In this document: one piece after another, positions 8,084-19,894 of the stretch
Layout: each line of letters opens with the position of its first letter
Position numbering within the stretch: the first letter of the stretch is position 1
Source: Paenibacillus harenae DSM 16969
GTDB taxonomy: Bacteria; Bacillota; Bacilli; Paenibacillales; Paenibacillaceae
Direction: 5' to 3'
NCBI RefSeq assembly: GCF_000422465.1
Contig: NZ_AULV01000022.1
Location: 1 to 64,000, forward strand
Length of the DNA: 64,000 nt
Made by a program: the position numbers and the translations under genes
Notes under the pieces: generated by a model
Seen by the model: only the letters and a program-made list of their open reading frames with translations
What the model was told of the DNA's origin: nothing
Database searches by the model: none

Positions 8084-8112
8084 AGTATACGTCCAATAAG
8101 GGCAATGTTCAA
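8084..8112 (-). promoter_or_regulatory. Sigma-A promoter of cysH-sat
   Basis: On the minus strand TTGAAC (8107-8112) and TATACT (8084-8089) are 17 bases apart. The leader to the cysH start is only about 45 bases, too short for a SAM riboswitch, so control is more likely by a protein. Confidence 0.75.
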
Positions 8113-8165
8113 TATTAAGTTTTCTCCAATATGATATAAAGTTCCGCTGCTTTTGTTGCCCAAAA

Positions 8166-8206
8166 TTTAAAAAATGCCCTCTCTGGCATGCAGAGAAGGC
8201 ATTTTG
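8166..8206 (-). terminator. Rho-independent terminator of rplM-rpsI
   Basis: On the minus strand AAAATGCC-TTCTCTG pairs with CAGAGA-GGCATTTT around a short loop, followed by a T-rich tail. It begins 11 bases after the rpsI stop. Confidence 0.9.
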
Positions 8207-8216
8207 GGAAAACATA

Positions 8217-8609
8217 TTAACGTTTCGAGAATTGTGGAGCGCGACGAGCCGCTTTAAGACCGTATTTTTTACGTTCTTTCATACGCGGGTCACGAGTCAG
8301 GAACCCTGCACGCTTCAAAGCCGGACGGAACTCAGGATCTGCCTTGAGCAGAGCGCGGGAGATACCGTGACGGATCGCGCCGGCTTGGCCGGACATGCCG
8401 CCGCCGTTAGCAATGACAAGCACATCGTATTTCGACAATGTGTCAGTCAGGTTAAGCGGTTGTTTTACGATCAGCTTGAGCGTTTCCAAACCGAAATATT
8501 CATTCAAATCGCGTTTATTAACAATGATTCGTCCTTCACCCGGCACAAGACGTACACGTGCAACAGAGTGTTTACGACGACCGGTTCCATAGTATTGCAC
8601 TTGAGCCAT
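8217..8609 (-). CDS. rpsI: 30S ribosomal protein S9
   Basis: S9 (130 aa) reaches with its C-terminal tail to the P-site tRNA anticodon loop. The product starts [13 protein letters not shown] and ends in the conserved basic tail APQFSKR. It is 20 bases after rplM and is followed by a clear terminator, so rplM-rpsI is a two-gene operon. Confidence 0.98.
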   Translation of the reverse strand: MAQVQYYGTGRRKHSVARVRLVPGEGRIIVNKRDLNEYFGLETLKLIVKQPLNLTDTLSKYDVLVIANGGGMSGQAGAIRHGISRALLKADPEFRPALKRAGFLTRDPRMKERKKYGLKAARRAPQFSKR

Positions 8610-8629
8610 GAAACTTGTCCTCCTCTTTA

Positions 8630-9067
8630 TTACCCGCGAAGTTCGTAGACTTCAGGGTTTTGTGCTTGATGTGGATGTTCCGCACCTGCGTAAACTTTAA
8701 GCTTAAGCTTCATTTTGTCGCCAAGACGGTTCTTAGGCAACATGCCGTGTACGGCAAATTCGATCACGCGCTCCGGCTTGTTCTTAATCATCTCTTGCGC
8801 AGGCGTTGCTTTAAGGCCGCCTGGGTACATCGAGTGACGGTAGTACATTTTGTCAGAAAGTTTCTTACCTGTAAGATGAATTTTCTCAGCGTTGATAACA
8901 ACTACGAAATCGCCAGTATCAACATGTGGAGTAAATTGCGGTTTGTGCTTGCCGCGGATCAGGGCAGCTACTTCACTAGCCAAACGGCCAAGCGTCTTAC
9001 CTTCCGCATCAACGACGAACCATTTACGCTCAACTTCATTTGGCTTAGCCATATAGGTGGTACGCAT
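8630..9067 (-). CDS. rplM: 50S ribosomal protein L13
   Basis: L13 (145 aa) is an early assembly protein of the 50S subunit. The N-terminus [16 protein letters not shown] and the [16 protein letters not shown] block are diagnostic. AAGGAGG stands before the ATG at 9067. It has its own promoter and a structured leader that matches the known L13 leader in position, so autoregulation of rplM-rpsI is likely. Confidence 0.98.
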   Translation of the reverse strand: MRTTYMAKPNEVERKWFVVDAEGKTLGRLASEVAALIRGKHKPQFTPHVDTGDFVVVINAEKIHLTGKKLSDKMYYRHSMYPGGLKATPAQEMIKNKPERVIEFAVHGMLPKNRLGDKMKLKLKVYAGAEHPHQAQNPEVYELRG

Positions 9068-9211
9068 GGATGATCCTCCTTAATTCTTATACATTAATCG
9101 TTTTTTATAACAACGTAAACGTTGGTTTGTTATTCATTGTTAGTTTGTTCTTGCCTGCCAAGTTTGCGACAATCTTAGTCGGGGCTGTGGGAGAGCCACT
9201 AAGAAAGCACA
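9068..9211 (-). ncRNA. L13 leader (cis-regulatory 5' UTR of rplM)
   Basis: The transcript from the promoter at 9218-9246 has a leader of about 140 nt. It starts with a good hairpin: CTTAGTGGCT and AGCC-ACTAAG at 9174-9203. A second small stem, AACG-TTTA-CGTT, and a run of T follow closer to the gene. Firmicutes are known to carry an L13 leader at this place; the family assignment is by position and shape, not by alignment. Confidence 0.6.
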
Positions 9212-9217
9212 AGTTAT

Positions 9218-9246
9218 ATTCTACTATATAAAATAGGTAAGTGCAA
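9218..9246 (-). promoter_or_regulatory. Sigma-A promoter of rplM-rpsI
   Basis: On the minus strand TTGCAC (9241-9246) and TAGAAT (9218-9223) are 17 bases apart. It lies directly after the truA stop. Confidence 0.75.
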
Positions 9247-9267
9247 GTGATTTATCGCTATAAAACC

Positions 9268-10014
9268 CTATATTTCAAAGGAATATTCCACGTCCATCAG
9301 CATTAATCCATGCGGCATCGCAGTTGGACCTGCAAGTGATCTGCTGCGACCTTCCAAAATGCTTTTTATTTCCGCAGGATCCAGCTTTCCTTCCCCTACC
9401 CAGAGCAGCGTTCCCATCATAACCCGAACCATATTGTACAGAAAGCCGTTGCCCGTCACGTACAAATGAAGGATCGGTCCCTCCTGTACAAAATCCGCTT
9501 CGTAGATCGTGCGTATATGATGAGGCTTCGTTGAATGGATCGATGTAAAAGAGGTGAAGTCATGCTCGCCCACCAAGTACTGCAGACCCTCCCGCATCGC
9601 ATCCACGTCAAGCGGAGCCGGATGATGAAAGCGGTATTGTCGGCCAAATACATCCGGAAATTTTCCCATATCTATCGTATACCGATAGGTCTTACGTTTA
9701 GCCGATCTTCTGGCATGAAAATGCTCCGGTACGTCGAACGCTTCGATGATGACAATGTCCTTCGGCAGCCGCGTATTTAGCGCGATCGCCCACCTCTCCG
9801 TCGGAATGGTAGATTCCGTATAGAAGTTAAACATTTGCCCCTGCGCATGCACGCCGGCATCCGTGCGTCCGGAGCCGATTATAATAATCGTCTCGCCCGA
9901 CAATTTTTTAATCGCCTTTTCAATTTCACCTTGGACTGTCCGGCCGTAAGGCTGTGTCTGAAATCCGTTAAAGCCTGTACCGTCATAGCTGACTTTGACG
10001 CAAATGTTGCGCAA
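9268..10014 (-). CDS. truA: tRNA pseudouridine(38-40) synthase TruA
   Basis: TruA makes pseudouridine at positions 38-40 of the tRNA anticodon arm. The catalytic aspartate is D52 in GRTDAGVHA. The product is 248 aa. The start is a TTG at 10014, nine bases after AGGAGG; the nearby ATG is in another frame. In B. subtilis the ECF transporter genes (ecfA1, ecfA2, ecfT) sit between rplQ and truA; here they are absent and a terminator separates rplQ from truA instead. Confidence 0.95.
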   Translation of the reverse strand: MRNICVKVSYDGTGFNGFQTQPYGRTVQGEIEKAIKKLSGETIIIIGSGRTDAGVHAQGQMFNFYTESTIPTERWAIALNTRLPKDIVIIEAFDVPEHFHARRSAKRKTYRYTIDMGKFPDVFGRQYRFHHPAPLDVDAMREGLQYLVGEHDFTSFTSIHSTKPHHIRTIYEADFVQEGPILHLYVTGNGFLYNMVRVMMGTLLWVGEGKLDPAEIKSILEGRSRSLAGPTAMPHGLMLMDVEYSFEI

Positions 10015-10172
10015 TCATCCTCACCTCCTCACGCACACGCTTCTACGATCGCTTCCGCTGTCCTCTCCCGCAAAACAAGCAGAACCTGCCCGGCGTCCTT
10101 GTCAAAGGATACCGCGCTTCACGGTGGATTCTAGGCGCTTATAAGTGTACAACTTTTACCTGCTTGGAAATT

Positions 10173-10200
10173 AAAAAAAGGTGGCCTCTAGGGTCCACCC
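10173..10200 (-). terminator. Rho-independent terminator after rplQ (end of the superoperon)
   Basis: On the minus strand GGTGGACC pairs with GGCCACC around CTAGA, and seven T follow. It lies about 75 bases after the rplQ stop, and no gene lies between. Confidence 0.9.
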
Positions 10201-10275
10201 TTTTCTCTTCGCATAAAGCCTGGACAAGACTTAGGCGCTTTGGTCAGGCTTATACGCTGCTCGTATACCGGTTCA

Positions 10276-10641
10276 TTACGCGCGGTCAACCAGTTCCAGG
10301 TAAACCATAGGCGCAGCATCGCCGCGACGAGGTCCTAGCTTCAGGATACGCGTGTATCCGCCAGCACGCTCCGAGTAACGGGTAGCCAGTTCGGAGAATA
10401 GCTTTTGAATAGCGTCTTGTTGTCCGTCAACGGATTCCCGGCGGACGTAAGCTGCTACTTGACGACGAGCCGCGAGATCGCCTTGCTTCGCTTTGGTGAT
10501 CAGCTTCTCAGCGATAGAACGAACTTCTTTCGCTTTAGCTTCGGTCGTTTGAATACGCTCATATAGGAACAAGTCAGTAACGAGGTCGCGGAACAAAGCT
10601 TTCCGCGCACTAGCGTCACGTCCCAATTTTTGATATGCCAT
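10276..10641 (-). CDS. rplQ: 50S ribosomal protein L17
   Basis: L17 (121 aa) binds 23S rRNA near the exit side of the 50S subunit. The N-terminal [20 protein letters not shown] block and the [12 protein letters not shown] block are diagnostic. It is the last gene of the S10-spc-alpha superoperon, 43 bases after rpoA, and is followed by a terminator. Confidence 0.98.
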   Translation of the reverse strand: MAYQKLGRDASARKALFRDLVTDLFLYERIQTTEAKAKEVRSIAEKLITKAKQGDLAARRQVAAYVRRESVDGQQDAIQKLFSELATRYSERAGGYTRILKLGPRRGDAAPMVYLELVDRA

Positions 10642-10684
10642 CTTGTTTTCCCCTCCCTTGCTCGTTTGTCTGTTCTAGCTGATT

Positions 10685-11629
10685 CTACTCTTCCATGCGG
10701 AGGCCCAAACCGAGCTCCTCAAGCTTCTCTTGAACTTCCTCAAGCGATTTACGGCCCAGATTACGAACCTTCATCATGTCCTCTTCGGATTTCGTGATCA
10801 GCTCTTGAACGGTATTGATGCCTGCGCGCTTCAAGCAGTTGTAAGAACGGACGGAAAGATCCAGCTCCTCAATCGTCATCTCGAGAACTTTCTCTTTCTT
10901 ATCTTCTTCCTTCTCAACCATTATTTCCGCGTCTTTGGCTTCATCGGTTAATCCAACGAACAAGTCCAAGTGCTCGGTCAAAATTTTAGCGCCGAGGCTT
11001 ACAGCCTCTTCCGGTCTAATACTGCCGTCCGTCCAAACTTCAAGCGTAAGCTTGTCATAGTTTGTGACTTGACCGACGCGTGTATTCTCTACGCTATAGT
11101 TAACGCGAGTAATTGGCGTGTAAATCGAATCAACGGGTATTACCCCAATCGGTTGTTCGTCCTTCTTGTTACGGTCCGCTTGCACGTAACCGCGTCCCCG
11201 ATTTGCAAAAACCCGCATATGGAGCCGCGCGCCGGAGGCCAAGGTTGCGATGTGAAGATCAGGGCTTAAAATCTCGACATCGCTGTCAGCTCGAATGTCG
11301 CCCGCTGTAATATTCCCTTCGCCTTCCGCGTCGATTTCCAACACCTTTTCTTCATCGGAGTGGATTTTCAACGAGAGGCCCTTCAGGTTCAGAATGATTT
11401 CGGTCACATCCTCAATCACTCCGGGAACCGTAGAGAACTCGTGAAGCACTCCGTCGATTTGAACCGAGGTTACTGCTGCACCCGGCAAAGACGACAATAA
11501 AATTCGGCGAAGCGAATTTCCCAGCGTCGTGCCGTACCCGCGTTCCAGCGGCTCGACGACGAAACGTCCGTAAGTCCCTTCGTCATTCAGTTCTACGGTT
11601 TCGATTTTCGGCTTTTCGATCTCAATCAC
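10685..11629 (-). CDS. rpoA: DNA-directed RNA polymerase subunit alpha
   Basis: The alpha subunit (314 aa) dimerises to scaffold RNA polymerase. The N-terminal domain is about 1-228, with [15 protein letters not shown] and RGRGY blocks. After an acidic linker comes the C-terminal domain, with [15 protein letters not shown], which contacts UP elements and activators. The start is GTG at 11629 behind GGAGGG. The gap of 125 bases to rpsK is the largest inside the alpha operon, but I see no convincing promoter in it. Confidence 0.98.
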   Translation of the reverse strand: MIEIEKPKIETVELNDEGTYGRFVVEPLERGYGTTLGNSLRRILLSSLPGAAVTSVQIDGVLHEFSTVPGVIEDVTEIILNLKGLSLKIHSDEEKVLEIDAEGEGNITAGDIRADSDVEILSPDLHIATLASGARLHMRVFANRGRGYVQADRNKKDEQPIGVIPVDSIYTPITRVNYSVENTRVGQVTNYDKLTLEVWTDGSIRPEEAVSLGAKILTEHLDLFVGLTDEAKDAEIMVEKEEDKKEKVLEMTIEELDLSVRSYNCLKRAGINTVQELITKSEEDMMKVRNLGRKSLEEVQEKLEELGLGLRMEE

Positions 11630-11754
11630 TAATAGTACCCTCCTTCAAACGTCGCTCCGTTACCTACCTTATTTTAAGTCAAATCTTGTAGTATGCCAAA
11701 CCTTCACAACCATTATTCACAAGTTGTTGATATTTGATACCACCAAGAATCCAA

Positions 11755-12150
11755 CTATACGCGACGACGTTTTGGAGGACGGCATCCGTTGTGAGGAACT
11801 GGTGTTACGTCTTTAATGAGGTTAACTTCCAATCCGGCAGCTTGAAGCGAACGAATCGCAGCCTCGCGGCCTGCGCCAGGACCTTTAACCATCACTTCAA
11901 CAGTTCTCATGCCATGCTCCATCGCTGCTTTTGCTGCGGATTCGGCAGCCATTTGAGCTGCGAACGGCGTGCTCTTACGGGAACCTTTGAAACCAAGGTT
12001 ACCGGAGCTTGCCCAAGAGATTGCATTTCCGTGCGGATCCGTGATTGTAACGATCGTATTGTTAAACGTCGAGCGAATGTGCGCAACGCCAGTGTCAATA
12101 TTTTTCCGGTCGCGACGTTTCGTGCGAACGACTTTTTTTGGTTTAGCCAT
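11755..12150 (-). CDS. rpsK: 30S ribosomal protein S11
   Basis: S11 (131 aa) is a platform protein of the 30S subunit near the E site. The sequence starts [17 protein letters not shown] and ends in the conserved [18 protein letters not shown]. It follows rpsM after 19 bases. Confidence 0.98.
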   Translation of the reverse strand: MAKPKKVVRTKRRDRKNIDTGVAHIRSTFNNTIVTITDPHGNAISWASSGNLGFKGSRKSTPFAAQMAAESAAKAAMEHGMRTVEVMVKGPGAGREAAIRSLQAAGLEVNLIKDVTPVPHNGCRPPKRRRV

Positions 12151-12169
12151 TGTCCATTATCCTCCCTTC

Positions 12170-12538
12170 TTATTTCTTCTTGTTCGCTACAGTCCGACGA
12201 GGACCTTTGCGTGTACGAGCATTCGTTTTTGTACGTTGACCGCGAACAGGCAGGCCACGACGGTGGCGAAGGCCGCGGTAGCATCCGATTTCAGTCAGAC
12301 GCTTAATGTTAAGCGAGATTTCACGACGCAGGTCGCCTTCTACTTTAACCGATTTGTCGATTGCTTCACGCAGGCGACCCAATTCATCCTCCGTCAAATC
12401 GCGAACGCGAGTGTCGAAGTTGACATCAGCCGTTTTCAAAAGCTTTTGCGACGTTGTTTTACCGATACCGAAAATGTACGTCAGGGCGATTTCGACGCGT
12501 TTGTCACGCGGCAAGTCTACACCAGCTATACGTGCCAT
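12170..12538 (-). CDS. rpsM: 30S ribosomal protein S13
   Basis: S13 (122 aa) sits in the 30S head and contacts the P-site tRNA and the intersubunit bridge B1. The start [20 protein letters not shown] and the helix-two-turn-helix region are conserved, with a basic tail [11 protein letters not shown]. It is 19 bases after rpmJ. Confidence 0.98.
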   Translation of the reverse strand: MARIAGVDLPRDKRVEIALTYIFGIGKTTSQKLLKTADVNFDTRVRDLTEDELGRLREAIDKSVKVEGDLRREISLNIKRLTEIGCYRGLRHRRGLPVRGQRTKTNARTRKGPRRTVANKKK

Positions 12539-12557
12539 AGGCTATATTCCCCTCCTT

Positions 12558-12677
<120 letters not shown>

Positions 12678-12714
12678 TTACCTCCCGAATCCTTCGCAAG
12701 CAATCCCTGAAGGA

Positions 12715-12930
12715 CTACTTCCGATAGGTGATGCGCCCTCTGGATAAATCATAAGGCGATAACTGTATAACCACTTTGTCTCCTGTCAGGATGCGAATAA
12801 AGTGCATTCTGAGCTTGCCGGAAACGTGTGCGAGAATTTGATGACCGTTCTCCAGCTCCACCTTGAACATGGCATTCGGCAACGGTTCAATAACCGTACC
12901 TTCGACCTCAATGACGTCTTCCTTAGCCAC
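12715..12930 (-). CDS. infA: Translation initiation factor IF-1
   Basis: IF-1 is an S1/OB-fold protein that blocks the A site during initiation. I place the start at the GTG at 12930, which is 7 bases after AAGGAG and gives the usual N-terminus (M)[10 protein letters not shown]; the ATG at 12936 touches the ribosome binding site and would add two residues. The product is 71 aa. It starts 2 bases after the stop of the KOW-domain gene, so the two are probably translated together. Confidence 0.95.
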   Translation of the reverse strand: MAKEDVIEVEGTVIEPLPNAMFKVELENGHQILAHVSGKLRMHFIRILTGDKVVIQLSPYDLSRGRITYRK

Positions 12931-12932
12931 CG

Positions 12933-13220
12933 TCATTCTCCTTTCGCATTCGCATACTTCTGAATCACATAACGTAACTTGGCATTGGTCACTCTGCCTG
13001 TTTCATTCAAGCTGCTTGAGACCTCTTGACTAACGGCAGGCTGTAACTCGAGATGCAGAACGTTCTTTTTCTTCGGCTGGTCGAATCGGCGTTTGCTGCC
13101 GTCCGCAATCAGAACGAAGCGTTCGTCTAGAATTGCGATGATAACAGCGCAGCTTTCCTCATCCTTGCCGCGAAGTACTTTGACGAACTGACCAATCTGG
13201 GGACGAGCATCCATCATCAA
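12933..13220 (-). CDS. KOW-domain RNA-binding protein (YbzG-like)
   Basis: This small protein (up to 95 aa) starts with an [14 protein letters not shown] segment that fits a KOW motif, as in L24, L14e and NusG, and ends in a basic helical tail. B. subtilis carries a similar small KOW gene, ybzG, in the same place between map and infA. Its role is not established; position and fold suggest ribosome assembly or function. Three in-frame ATGs (13220, 13217, 13214) follow each other, and the first overlaps the map stop, so the exact start is open. Confidence 0.88.
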   Translation of the reverse strand: MMMDARPQIGQFVKVLRGKDEESCAVIIAILDERFVLIADGSKRRFDQPKKKNVLHLELQPAVSQEVSSSLNETGRVTNAKLRYVIQKYANAKGE

Positions 13221-13980
13221 GCGGTTGGCTGCTGCGGCAAAATGGTCAATATTTCAAAGCCGTCCTCTGTCACGGCCACCGTGTGCTCGAAATGAGCGCA
13301 CCATGAGCCGTCTTCCGTTACGACCGTCCAATTGTCCTCAAGCGTACGGACATATCGTTCGCCGATATTAACCATTGGTTCGATTGCAAGCACCATTCCG
13401 GCTTTTAGACGAGGTCCGCGATCCGGTATGCCGTAGTTCGGTATTTGCGGTTCCTCATGGAGATCCGCGCCGATTCCGTGCCCTACGTATTCCCGCACGA
13501 CGGAGAATCCTGCATCTTCAATAACCTTCTGAATAGCATGCGATATCGTATACAATCGGATATCGGGTTTGATGAGCTGCAGCCCCGCATACAGCGAAGC
13601 CTCGGTTACATCAAGCAGTCTTTGTACTTCAGGGGTTACCGCTCCGGCCGCATAGGTCCAAGCTGAATCACCGTGATAGCCTTCATACTGCGCACCGATA
13701 TCGATACTGATTATATCGCCTTCGTTCAACTTGCGTGACCCAGGGAAGCCGTGCACCAGCTCGTCATTGACTGAAGCGCAAATGCTGGACGGAAAACCAT
13801 TGTAACCTTTGAAAGAAGGAATCGCGCCTTGACTTCTAATGTACGTATCGGCGATTTGGTCAAGCTCACGAGTCGTGATGCCCGGTTTCACAGCCTGCGC
13901 CATTAGACGATGCGTCTCCGCAACAATGCGACCTGCTTCTCTCATATATCGCAGCTCCGATTCGGATTTGCAAATAATCA

Positions 13981-13981
<1 letters not shown>
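13217..13981 (-). CDS. map: Methionine aminopeptidase, type I
   Basis: The enzyme removes the initiator methionine from nascent proteins. The product is 254 aa, the short type Ia form without an N-terminal zinc finger. Metal ligands appear in IDIGAQ, HGDSAWT, GHGIG and IEPMV segments and in the late HTVAVTEDG. Its ATG overlaps the adk stop by one base (TAATG), a sign of translational coupling, and its own stop overlaps the next gene. Confidence 0.97.
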
Positions 13982-16028
<2,047 letters not shown>

Positions 16029-16469
16029 TTAGATCACCTCGGTTTTACCGCCGGCAGCCTGGATTTTCTCTACCGCAGATTGAGAGAACTTGCTTGCTTT
16101 AACAGTAAGTGAAACGCTAATTTCACCATTACCCAAAATCTTGATTCCTGCAAGCGGGTTCTTTACGATCCCTTGCTCGATCAGAACTTCTGGAGTGACT
16201 TCAGTTCCTGCTGCAAAGCTGTTAAGCTCTTCAATGTTCACAATAGCATACTCTGTACGGAAACGGTTGTTAAATCCGCGCTTCGGCACTCGACGATACA
16301 AAGGATTTTGACCGCCCTCGAAACCAGGACGAACGCCGCCGCCGGAGCGAGCGTTTTGGCCTTTGTGACCTTTACCGGCTGTCTTACCGTTACCGGATCC
16401 GATACCGCGGCCTTTACGCTTCGGCTCTTGGGTAGAACCCGGTGCTGGAGCTAGCTCATGCAATTTCAT
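16029..16469 (-). CDS. rplO: 50S ribosomal protein L15
   Basis: L15 (146 aa) is a 50S protein with a long basic N-terminal extension rich in Gly, Lys and Arg ([19 protein letters not shown]), followed by a globular domain. It lies directly before secY, so translation of secY is probably coupled to it. Confidence 0.98.
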   Translation of the reverse strand: MKLHELAPAPGSTQEPKRKGRGIGSGNGKTAGKGHKGQNARSGGGVRPGFEGGQNPLYRRVPKRGFNNRFRTEYAIVNIEELNSFAAGTEVTPEVLIEQGIVKNPLAGIKILGNGEISVSLTVKASKFSQSAVEKIQAAGGKTEVI

Positions 16470-16548
16470 CGTTCGTGCACCTCCTTATTTATTTCTTCAA
16501 GCGTATGCGCTAATACCGGCTAATGACGGATCAGCGAACGATCTATTC

Positions 16549-16728
16549 CTAAACTTCCTCAACTTTAACCAAATGGCTAACCGAGTTAACCATGCCGCGG
16601 ATAGCTGGGCTATCATTCAAAACAACGGACTGACGGATCTTCTTAAGTCCAAAGGATGCAACAGTTGCACGTTGTTTTTCATTGCGGCCGATCAAACTGC
16701 GAACGAGGGTGATTTGCAATTTTGCCAT
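16549..16728 (-). CDS. rpmD: 50S ribosomal protein L30
   Basis: L30 (59 aa) begins [19 protein letters not shown] and keeps the [13 protein letters not shown] block. The start is the ATG at 16728 behind AAGGAGGG; the frame extends 23 codons further up, into rpsE, and that part is not coding. Spacing to rpsE is 13 bases. Confidence 0.97.
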   Translation of the reverse strand: MAKLQITLVRSLIGRNEKQRATVASFGLKKIRQSVVLNDSPAIRGMVNSVSHLVKVEEV

Positions 16729-16741
16729 CTTATTTCCCTCC

Positions 16742-17239
16742 TTAACGTAACAGCTCTTCGACTGTTTTTCCACGCAGTTTCGCAACATCTTCCGCACGTT
16801 TCAAGCGGGAAAGACCTTCGAGCGTTGCGTTAACCATATTCATGGAATTCGAAGAACCTAGGGATTTCGTCAAAATGTCGCCAACGCCAGCAAGTTCGAG
16901 CACAGCACGAACCGGGCCGCCGGCGATAACGCCAGTACCTTCGGATGCCGGCTTCAGGAGAACTTCTCCAGCGCCGAAGTGTCCGAGAACAAGGTGAGGG
17001 ATTGTGGTTCCTACGAGCGGTACATGGATCAGGTTTTTCTTAGCATCCTCGATACCTTTGCGAATCGCATCAGGTACTTCGCCTGCTTTACCGATCCCTG
17101 CGCCTACGTAGCCTTTGCCGTCACCGACTACTACAAGCGCACTAAAGCTGAAACGGCGTCCGCCTTTTACAACCTTTGCTACGCGATTGATATGAACAAC
17201 TTTTTCAGTCAGTTCTAACGTATTAGGATCTACACGCAA
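16742..17239 (-). CDS. rpsE: 30S ribosomal protein S5
   Basis: S5 (165 aa) sits at the mRNA entry tunnel and affects decoding accuracy. The double-stranded RNA-binding region [22 protein letters not shown] is followed by the [13 protein letters not shown] loop. The start is TTG at 17239, nine bases after GGAGG, giving [10 protein letters not shown]; the ATG next to the binding site runs into a stop. Residues known to change spectinomycin response lie near VVKGGRR and look wild type. Confidence 0.97.
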   Translation of the reverse strand: MRVDPNTLELTEKVVHINRVAKVVKGGRRFSFSALVVVGDGKGYVGAGIGKAGEVPDAIRKGIEDAKKNLIHVPLVGTTIPHLVLGHFGAGEVLLKPASEGTGVIAGGPVRAVLELAGVGDILTKSLGSSNSMNMVNATLEGLSRLKRAEDVAKLRGKTVEELLR

Positions 17240-17269
17240 GTCATTTAACCTCCTTATAAGTAAAGTCGA

Positions 17270-17638
17270 TTAGAATTCAAGACCAGCTTCGCGAGCTGCA
17301 GCAGCAAGCGCCTGAATTCTGCCGTGATACAAGTAACCGCCGCGGTCGAATACGACCTCAGTTACGCCTTTCGCTTGAGCGCGTTTTGCAATCAATTCTC
17401 CGACTTTAGCAGCTGCTTCGACGTTGCCGCCGTTGCCGATCGCTTCAACCAATTCTTTGTCCTGTGTGGACGCGGATACCAGCGTTACGCCTGCTACATC
17501 ATCGATCAATTGCGCGTACATGTGCTTGGAGGAACGGAATACAGACAGACGCGGACGTGCTGCTGTGCCGTTAATTTTTTTACGAACACGAAGGTGTCTT
17601 TTTAGACGGGCCTTGTTCTTGTCGCCTTTCGTAATCAT
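17270..17638 (-). CDS. rplR: 50S ribosomal protein L18
   Basis: L18 (122 aa) binds 5S rRNA in the central protuberance. The [21 protein letters not shown] block and the [27 protein letters not shown]-terminal region are typical. It stands between rplF and rpsE as in all Firmicutes. Confidence 0.98.
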   Translation of the reverse strand: MITKGDKNKARLKRHLRVRKKINGTAARPRLSVFRSSKHMYAQLIDDVAGVTLVSASTQDKELVEAIGNGGNVEAAAKVGELIAKRAQAKGVTEVVFDRGGYLYHGRIQALAAAAREAGLEF

Positions 17639-17698
17639 GCAAGGTTCACTCCTTTCTCATTGCCTTAAGAAGCTATCTTAAGCAAACGGACCGTTTGC

Positions 17699-18241
17699 TT
17701 ATTTTTTCTTACCAGCTTTACCTTCTTTACGGATGATGCGTTCGCCTTCGTACTTGATACCTTTACCTTTATAAGGCTCAGGCTCGCGTACGGAACGGAT
17801 TTGAGCGGCAACAGCGCCTACGCGCTCTTTGTCGATACCGCGAACGGTAATTTTCGTGTTCGCAGGAACATCGAACTCAATTCCAGTCTCGGGAGCAATT
17901 TCCACCGGGTGAGAGTAACCGACGTTAAGTACGATTTTTTCACCCGCTTTGTTTGCACGGTAACCTACGCCTACAAGCTCAAGGTTTTTCGAGAAGCCTT
18001 CAGTAACGCCGCTCACCATGTTAGCGATGATGCTGCGAGTAGTTCCGTGCAAGGAACGATGCAATTTATTATCGGAAGGACGTTCTACTACGATTTCGTT
18101 TTCCGCTACGTTCACTTTCATATCTTTGTGAATTTCACGGGAAAGCGTACCTTTCGGTCCTTTTACAGTAATGACTGTGTTATCCAAGTTAATGCTTACG
18201 CCGTTAGGCACTTGGATCGCTTTGCGACCAATACGGGACAT
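17699..18241 (-). CDS. rplF: 50S ribosomal protein L6
   Basis: L6 (180 aa) has two repeated alpha/beta domains and binds near the sarcin-ricin loop. The start [15 protein letters not shown] and the late block [11 protein letters not shown] with the Lys-rich end are diagnostic. It is 31 bases after rpsH. Confidence 0.98.
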   Translation of the reverse strand: MSRIGRKAIQVPNGVSINLDNTVITVKGPKGTLSREIHKDMKVNVAENEIVVERPSDNKLHRSLHGTTRSIIANMVSGVTEGFSKNLELVGVGYRANKAGEKIVLNVGYSHPVEIAPETGIEFDVPANTKITVRGIDKERVGAVAAQIRSVREPEPYKGKGIKYEGERIIRKEGKAGKKK

Positions 18242-18272
18242 TGTTACACCTCCTGACTTTGTGACTTGTTAC

Positions 18273-18671
18273 TTACCAAACGTAGCAAACGACTTCGCCG
18301 CCGGATTTAACCTGACGAGCTTCTTTATCGGTCATAACCCCTTTGGACGTAGAAATAATTGCGATTCCTAGGCCGCCCAAAACACGTGGGATTTCAGTTG
18401 ATTGTGTGTAAACGCGAAGACCTGGTTTGGAGATACGCTTCAAACCTGTAATTACGCGCTCTTGGTTAGGGCCGTATTTCAAGAAAATACGGATAATCCC
18501 TTGTTTGTTGTCCTCGATATATTCAGCATCGCGGATAAAGCCCTCGCGCTTCAGAATTTCAGCGATTTGCTTCTTGATTTTCGAAGCGGGCATTTCCACG
18601 GTTTCGTGACGAACGACATTCGCATTGCGAATACGCGTCAGCATATCTGCAATCGGATCAGACATAACCAT
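18273..18671 (-). CDS. rpsH: 30S ribosomal protein S8
   Basis: S8 (132 aa) binds helix 21 of 16S rRNA; in E. coli it also represses the spc operon. The start [18 protein letters not shown] and the ending [10 protein letters not shown] are conserved. AGGAGG is 9 bases before the ATG. Confidence 0.98.
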   Translation of the reverse strand: MVMSDPIADMLTRIRNANVVRHETVEMPASKIKKQIAEILKREGFIRDAEYIEDNKQGIIRIFLKYGPNQERVITGLKRISKPGLRVYTQSTEIPRVLGGLGIAIISTSKGVMTDKEARQVKSGGEVVCYVW

Positions 18672-18702
18672 TTGTGTGAACCTCCTTCCCGAACTAGGCT
18701 GA

Positions 18703-18888
18703 TTACCAGCTTGCTTTTTTAACGCCAGGAATCTGGCCCTTGTATGCTAACTCGCGGAAACAAATCCGGCAAATTTTAAACTTTTGCAAAACAGAATGCG
18801 GACGACCGCAACGCTCACAGCGTGTGTATGCACGCACTTTGAATTTCGGTTCGCGTTGCTGCTTCACTTTCATCGAAGTTTTTGCCAC
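18703..18888 (-). CDS. rpsN: 30S ribosomal protein S14, zinc type (type Z)
   Basis: This short S14 (61 aa) carries the zinc ligands C24, C27, C40 and C43, so it is the zinc-dependent form. Many Firmicutes also have a longer zinc-free paralogue elsewhere for zinc starvation. The start is GTG at 18888 behind AGGAGG; an internal ATG would lose five residues. Confidence 0.97.
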   Translation of the reverse strand: MAKTSMKVKQQREPKFKVRAYTRCERCGRPHSVLQKFKICRICFRELAYKGQIPGVKKASW

Positions 18889-18914
18889 TGGGTATTACAC
18901 CTCCTAAAAGTGGA

Positions 18915-19457
18915 TTACTTCGCAAACGGCATGCCCATTTGGGTCAGCAGTTCACGAGATTCTTCGTCCGTTTTTGCCGTCGTGACGATGACGATGTCCA
19001 TACCGCGCACTTTATCGACTTTATCGTACTCGATCTCCGGGAAAATCAATTGCTCTTTCAACCCAAGTGTATAGTTACCGCGACCGTCGAAAGCTTTAGT
19101 CGATACACCGCGGAAGTCACGCACGCGTGGAAGAGAAATATTGAACAGCTTATCAAGGAAGTGGTACATGCGCTCGCCGCGCAGTGTTACTTTAACCCCG
19201 ATTGGCATGTTCTCACGAAGCTTGAAGCCTGCGATAGACTTCTTCGCACGAGTTACGACTGGCTTTTGACCGGAAATGATGCGAAGTTCTTCAACAGCTA
19301 CATCAAGGATTTTCGAATTGGAAACCGCTTCGCCTACCCCCATGTTGATAACTACTTTCTCGATTTTCGGTACTTGCATAACAGACGTATAATTAAACTT
19401 CTGCATCAGAGCAGGAGTTATTTCGTTTAGAAAACGACCTTTCAATCTTGCTGCCAT
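18915..19457 (-). CDS. rplE: 50S ribosomal protein L5
   Basis: L5 (180 aa) binds 5S rRNA and touches the P-site tRNA. The [13 protein letters not shown]-like region (here [17 protein letters not shown]) and the [18 protein letters not shown] block are diagnostic. It lies between rplX and rpsN. Confidence 0.98.
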   Translation of the reverse strand: MAARLKGRFLNEITPALMQKFNYTSVMQVPKIEKVVINMGVGEAVSNSKILDVAVEELRIISGQKPVVTRAKKSIAGFKLRENMPIGVKVTLRGERMYHFLDKLFNISLPRVRDFRGVSTKAFDGRGNYTLGLKEQLIFPEIEYDKVDKVRGMDIVIVTTAKTDEESRELLTQMGMPFAK

Positions 19458-19488
19458 TGTTCATGGACCTCCTTTCCTACCGTAACGA

Positions 19489-19842
19489 TTAGTCGATTAC
19501 TTCTCCGGAACGTTTTGCGATCCGAACTTTCTTGCCGTTGTCCAGCACTTTGTATCCGATACGTGTTACTTTACCGCTCTTCGGATCGATATGCATAACG
19601 TTCGACACGTGAATTGCAGCTTCTTGCTCAATGATGCCGCCTTGCGGGTTCGCTTGGGAAGGACGCGAGTGCTTCTTCACCATGTTTACACCTTCAACAA
19701 GAACGCGGTTTTCACGAGGATAAGCAGCGATAACGCGGCCTTTTTTACCTTTGTCCTTACCGGTAATGACGATGACCGTGTCGTCTTTCTTCACGTGCAA
19801 TTTGTTGTTATGGGATTCCAATATTTTTTTCAGCCTTGGCAT
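19489..19842 (-). CDS. rplX: 50S ribosomal protein L24
   Basis: L24 (117 aa) is an early assembly protein of the 50S subunit. The KOW motif lies in [19 protein letters not shown] near the N-terminus, followed by [14 protein letters not shown]. Because the first residues [14 protein letters not shown] precede the usual MHVKKGD-like start, the product has about ten more residues than the shortest homologues; the ATG at 19842 has a good AGGAGG. Confidence 0.97.
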   Translation of the reverse strand: MPRLKKILESHNNKLHVKKDDTVIVITGKDKGKKGRVIAAYPRENRVLVEGVNMVKKHSRPSQANPQGGIIEQEAAIHVSNVMHIDPKSGKVTRIGYKVLDNGKKVRIAKRSGEVID

Positions 19843-19894
19843 GAGTACACCTCCTGCACGCTTGTGCTTTCAAGCTTATATAGGGATTCTTTAA

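Noticed and set aside
11630-11754. Promoter for rpoA in the 125-base rpsK-rpoA gap
   Set aside because: Only poorly spaced elements (for example TTGTGA with CATACT at 21 bases) were found.
12931-12936. ATG at 12936 as the infA start
   Set aside because: It is only one base after AAGGAG; the GTG at 12930 has normal spacing and gives the standard N-terminus.
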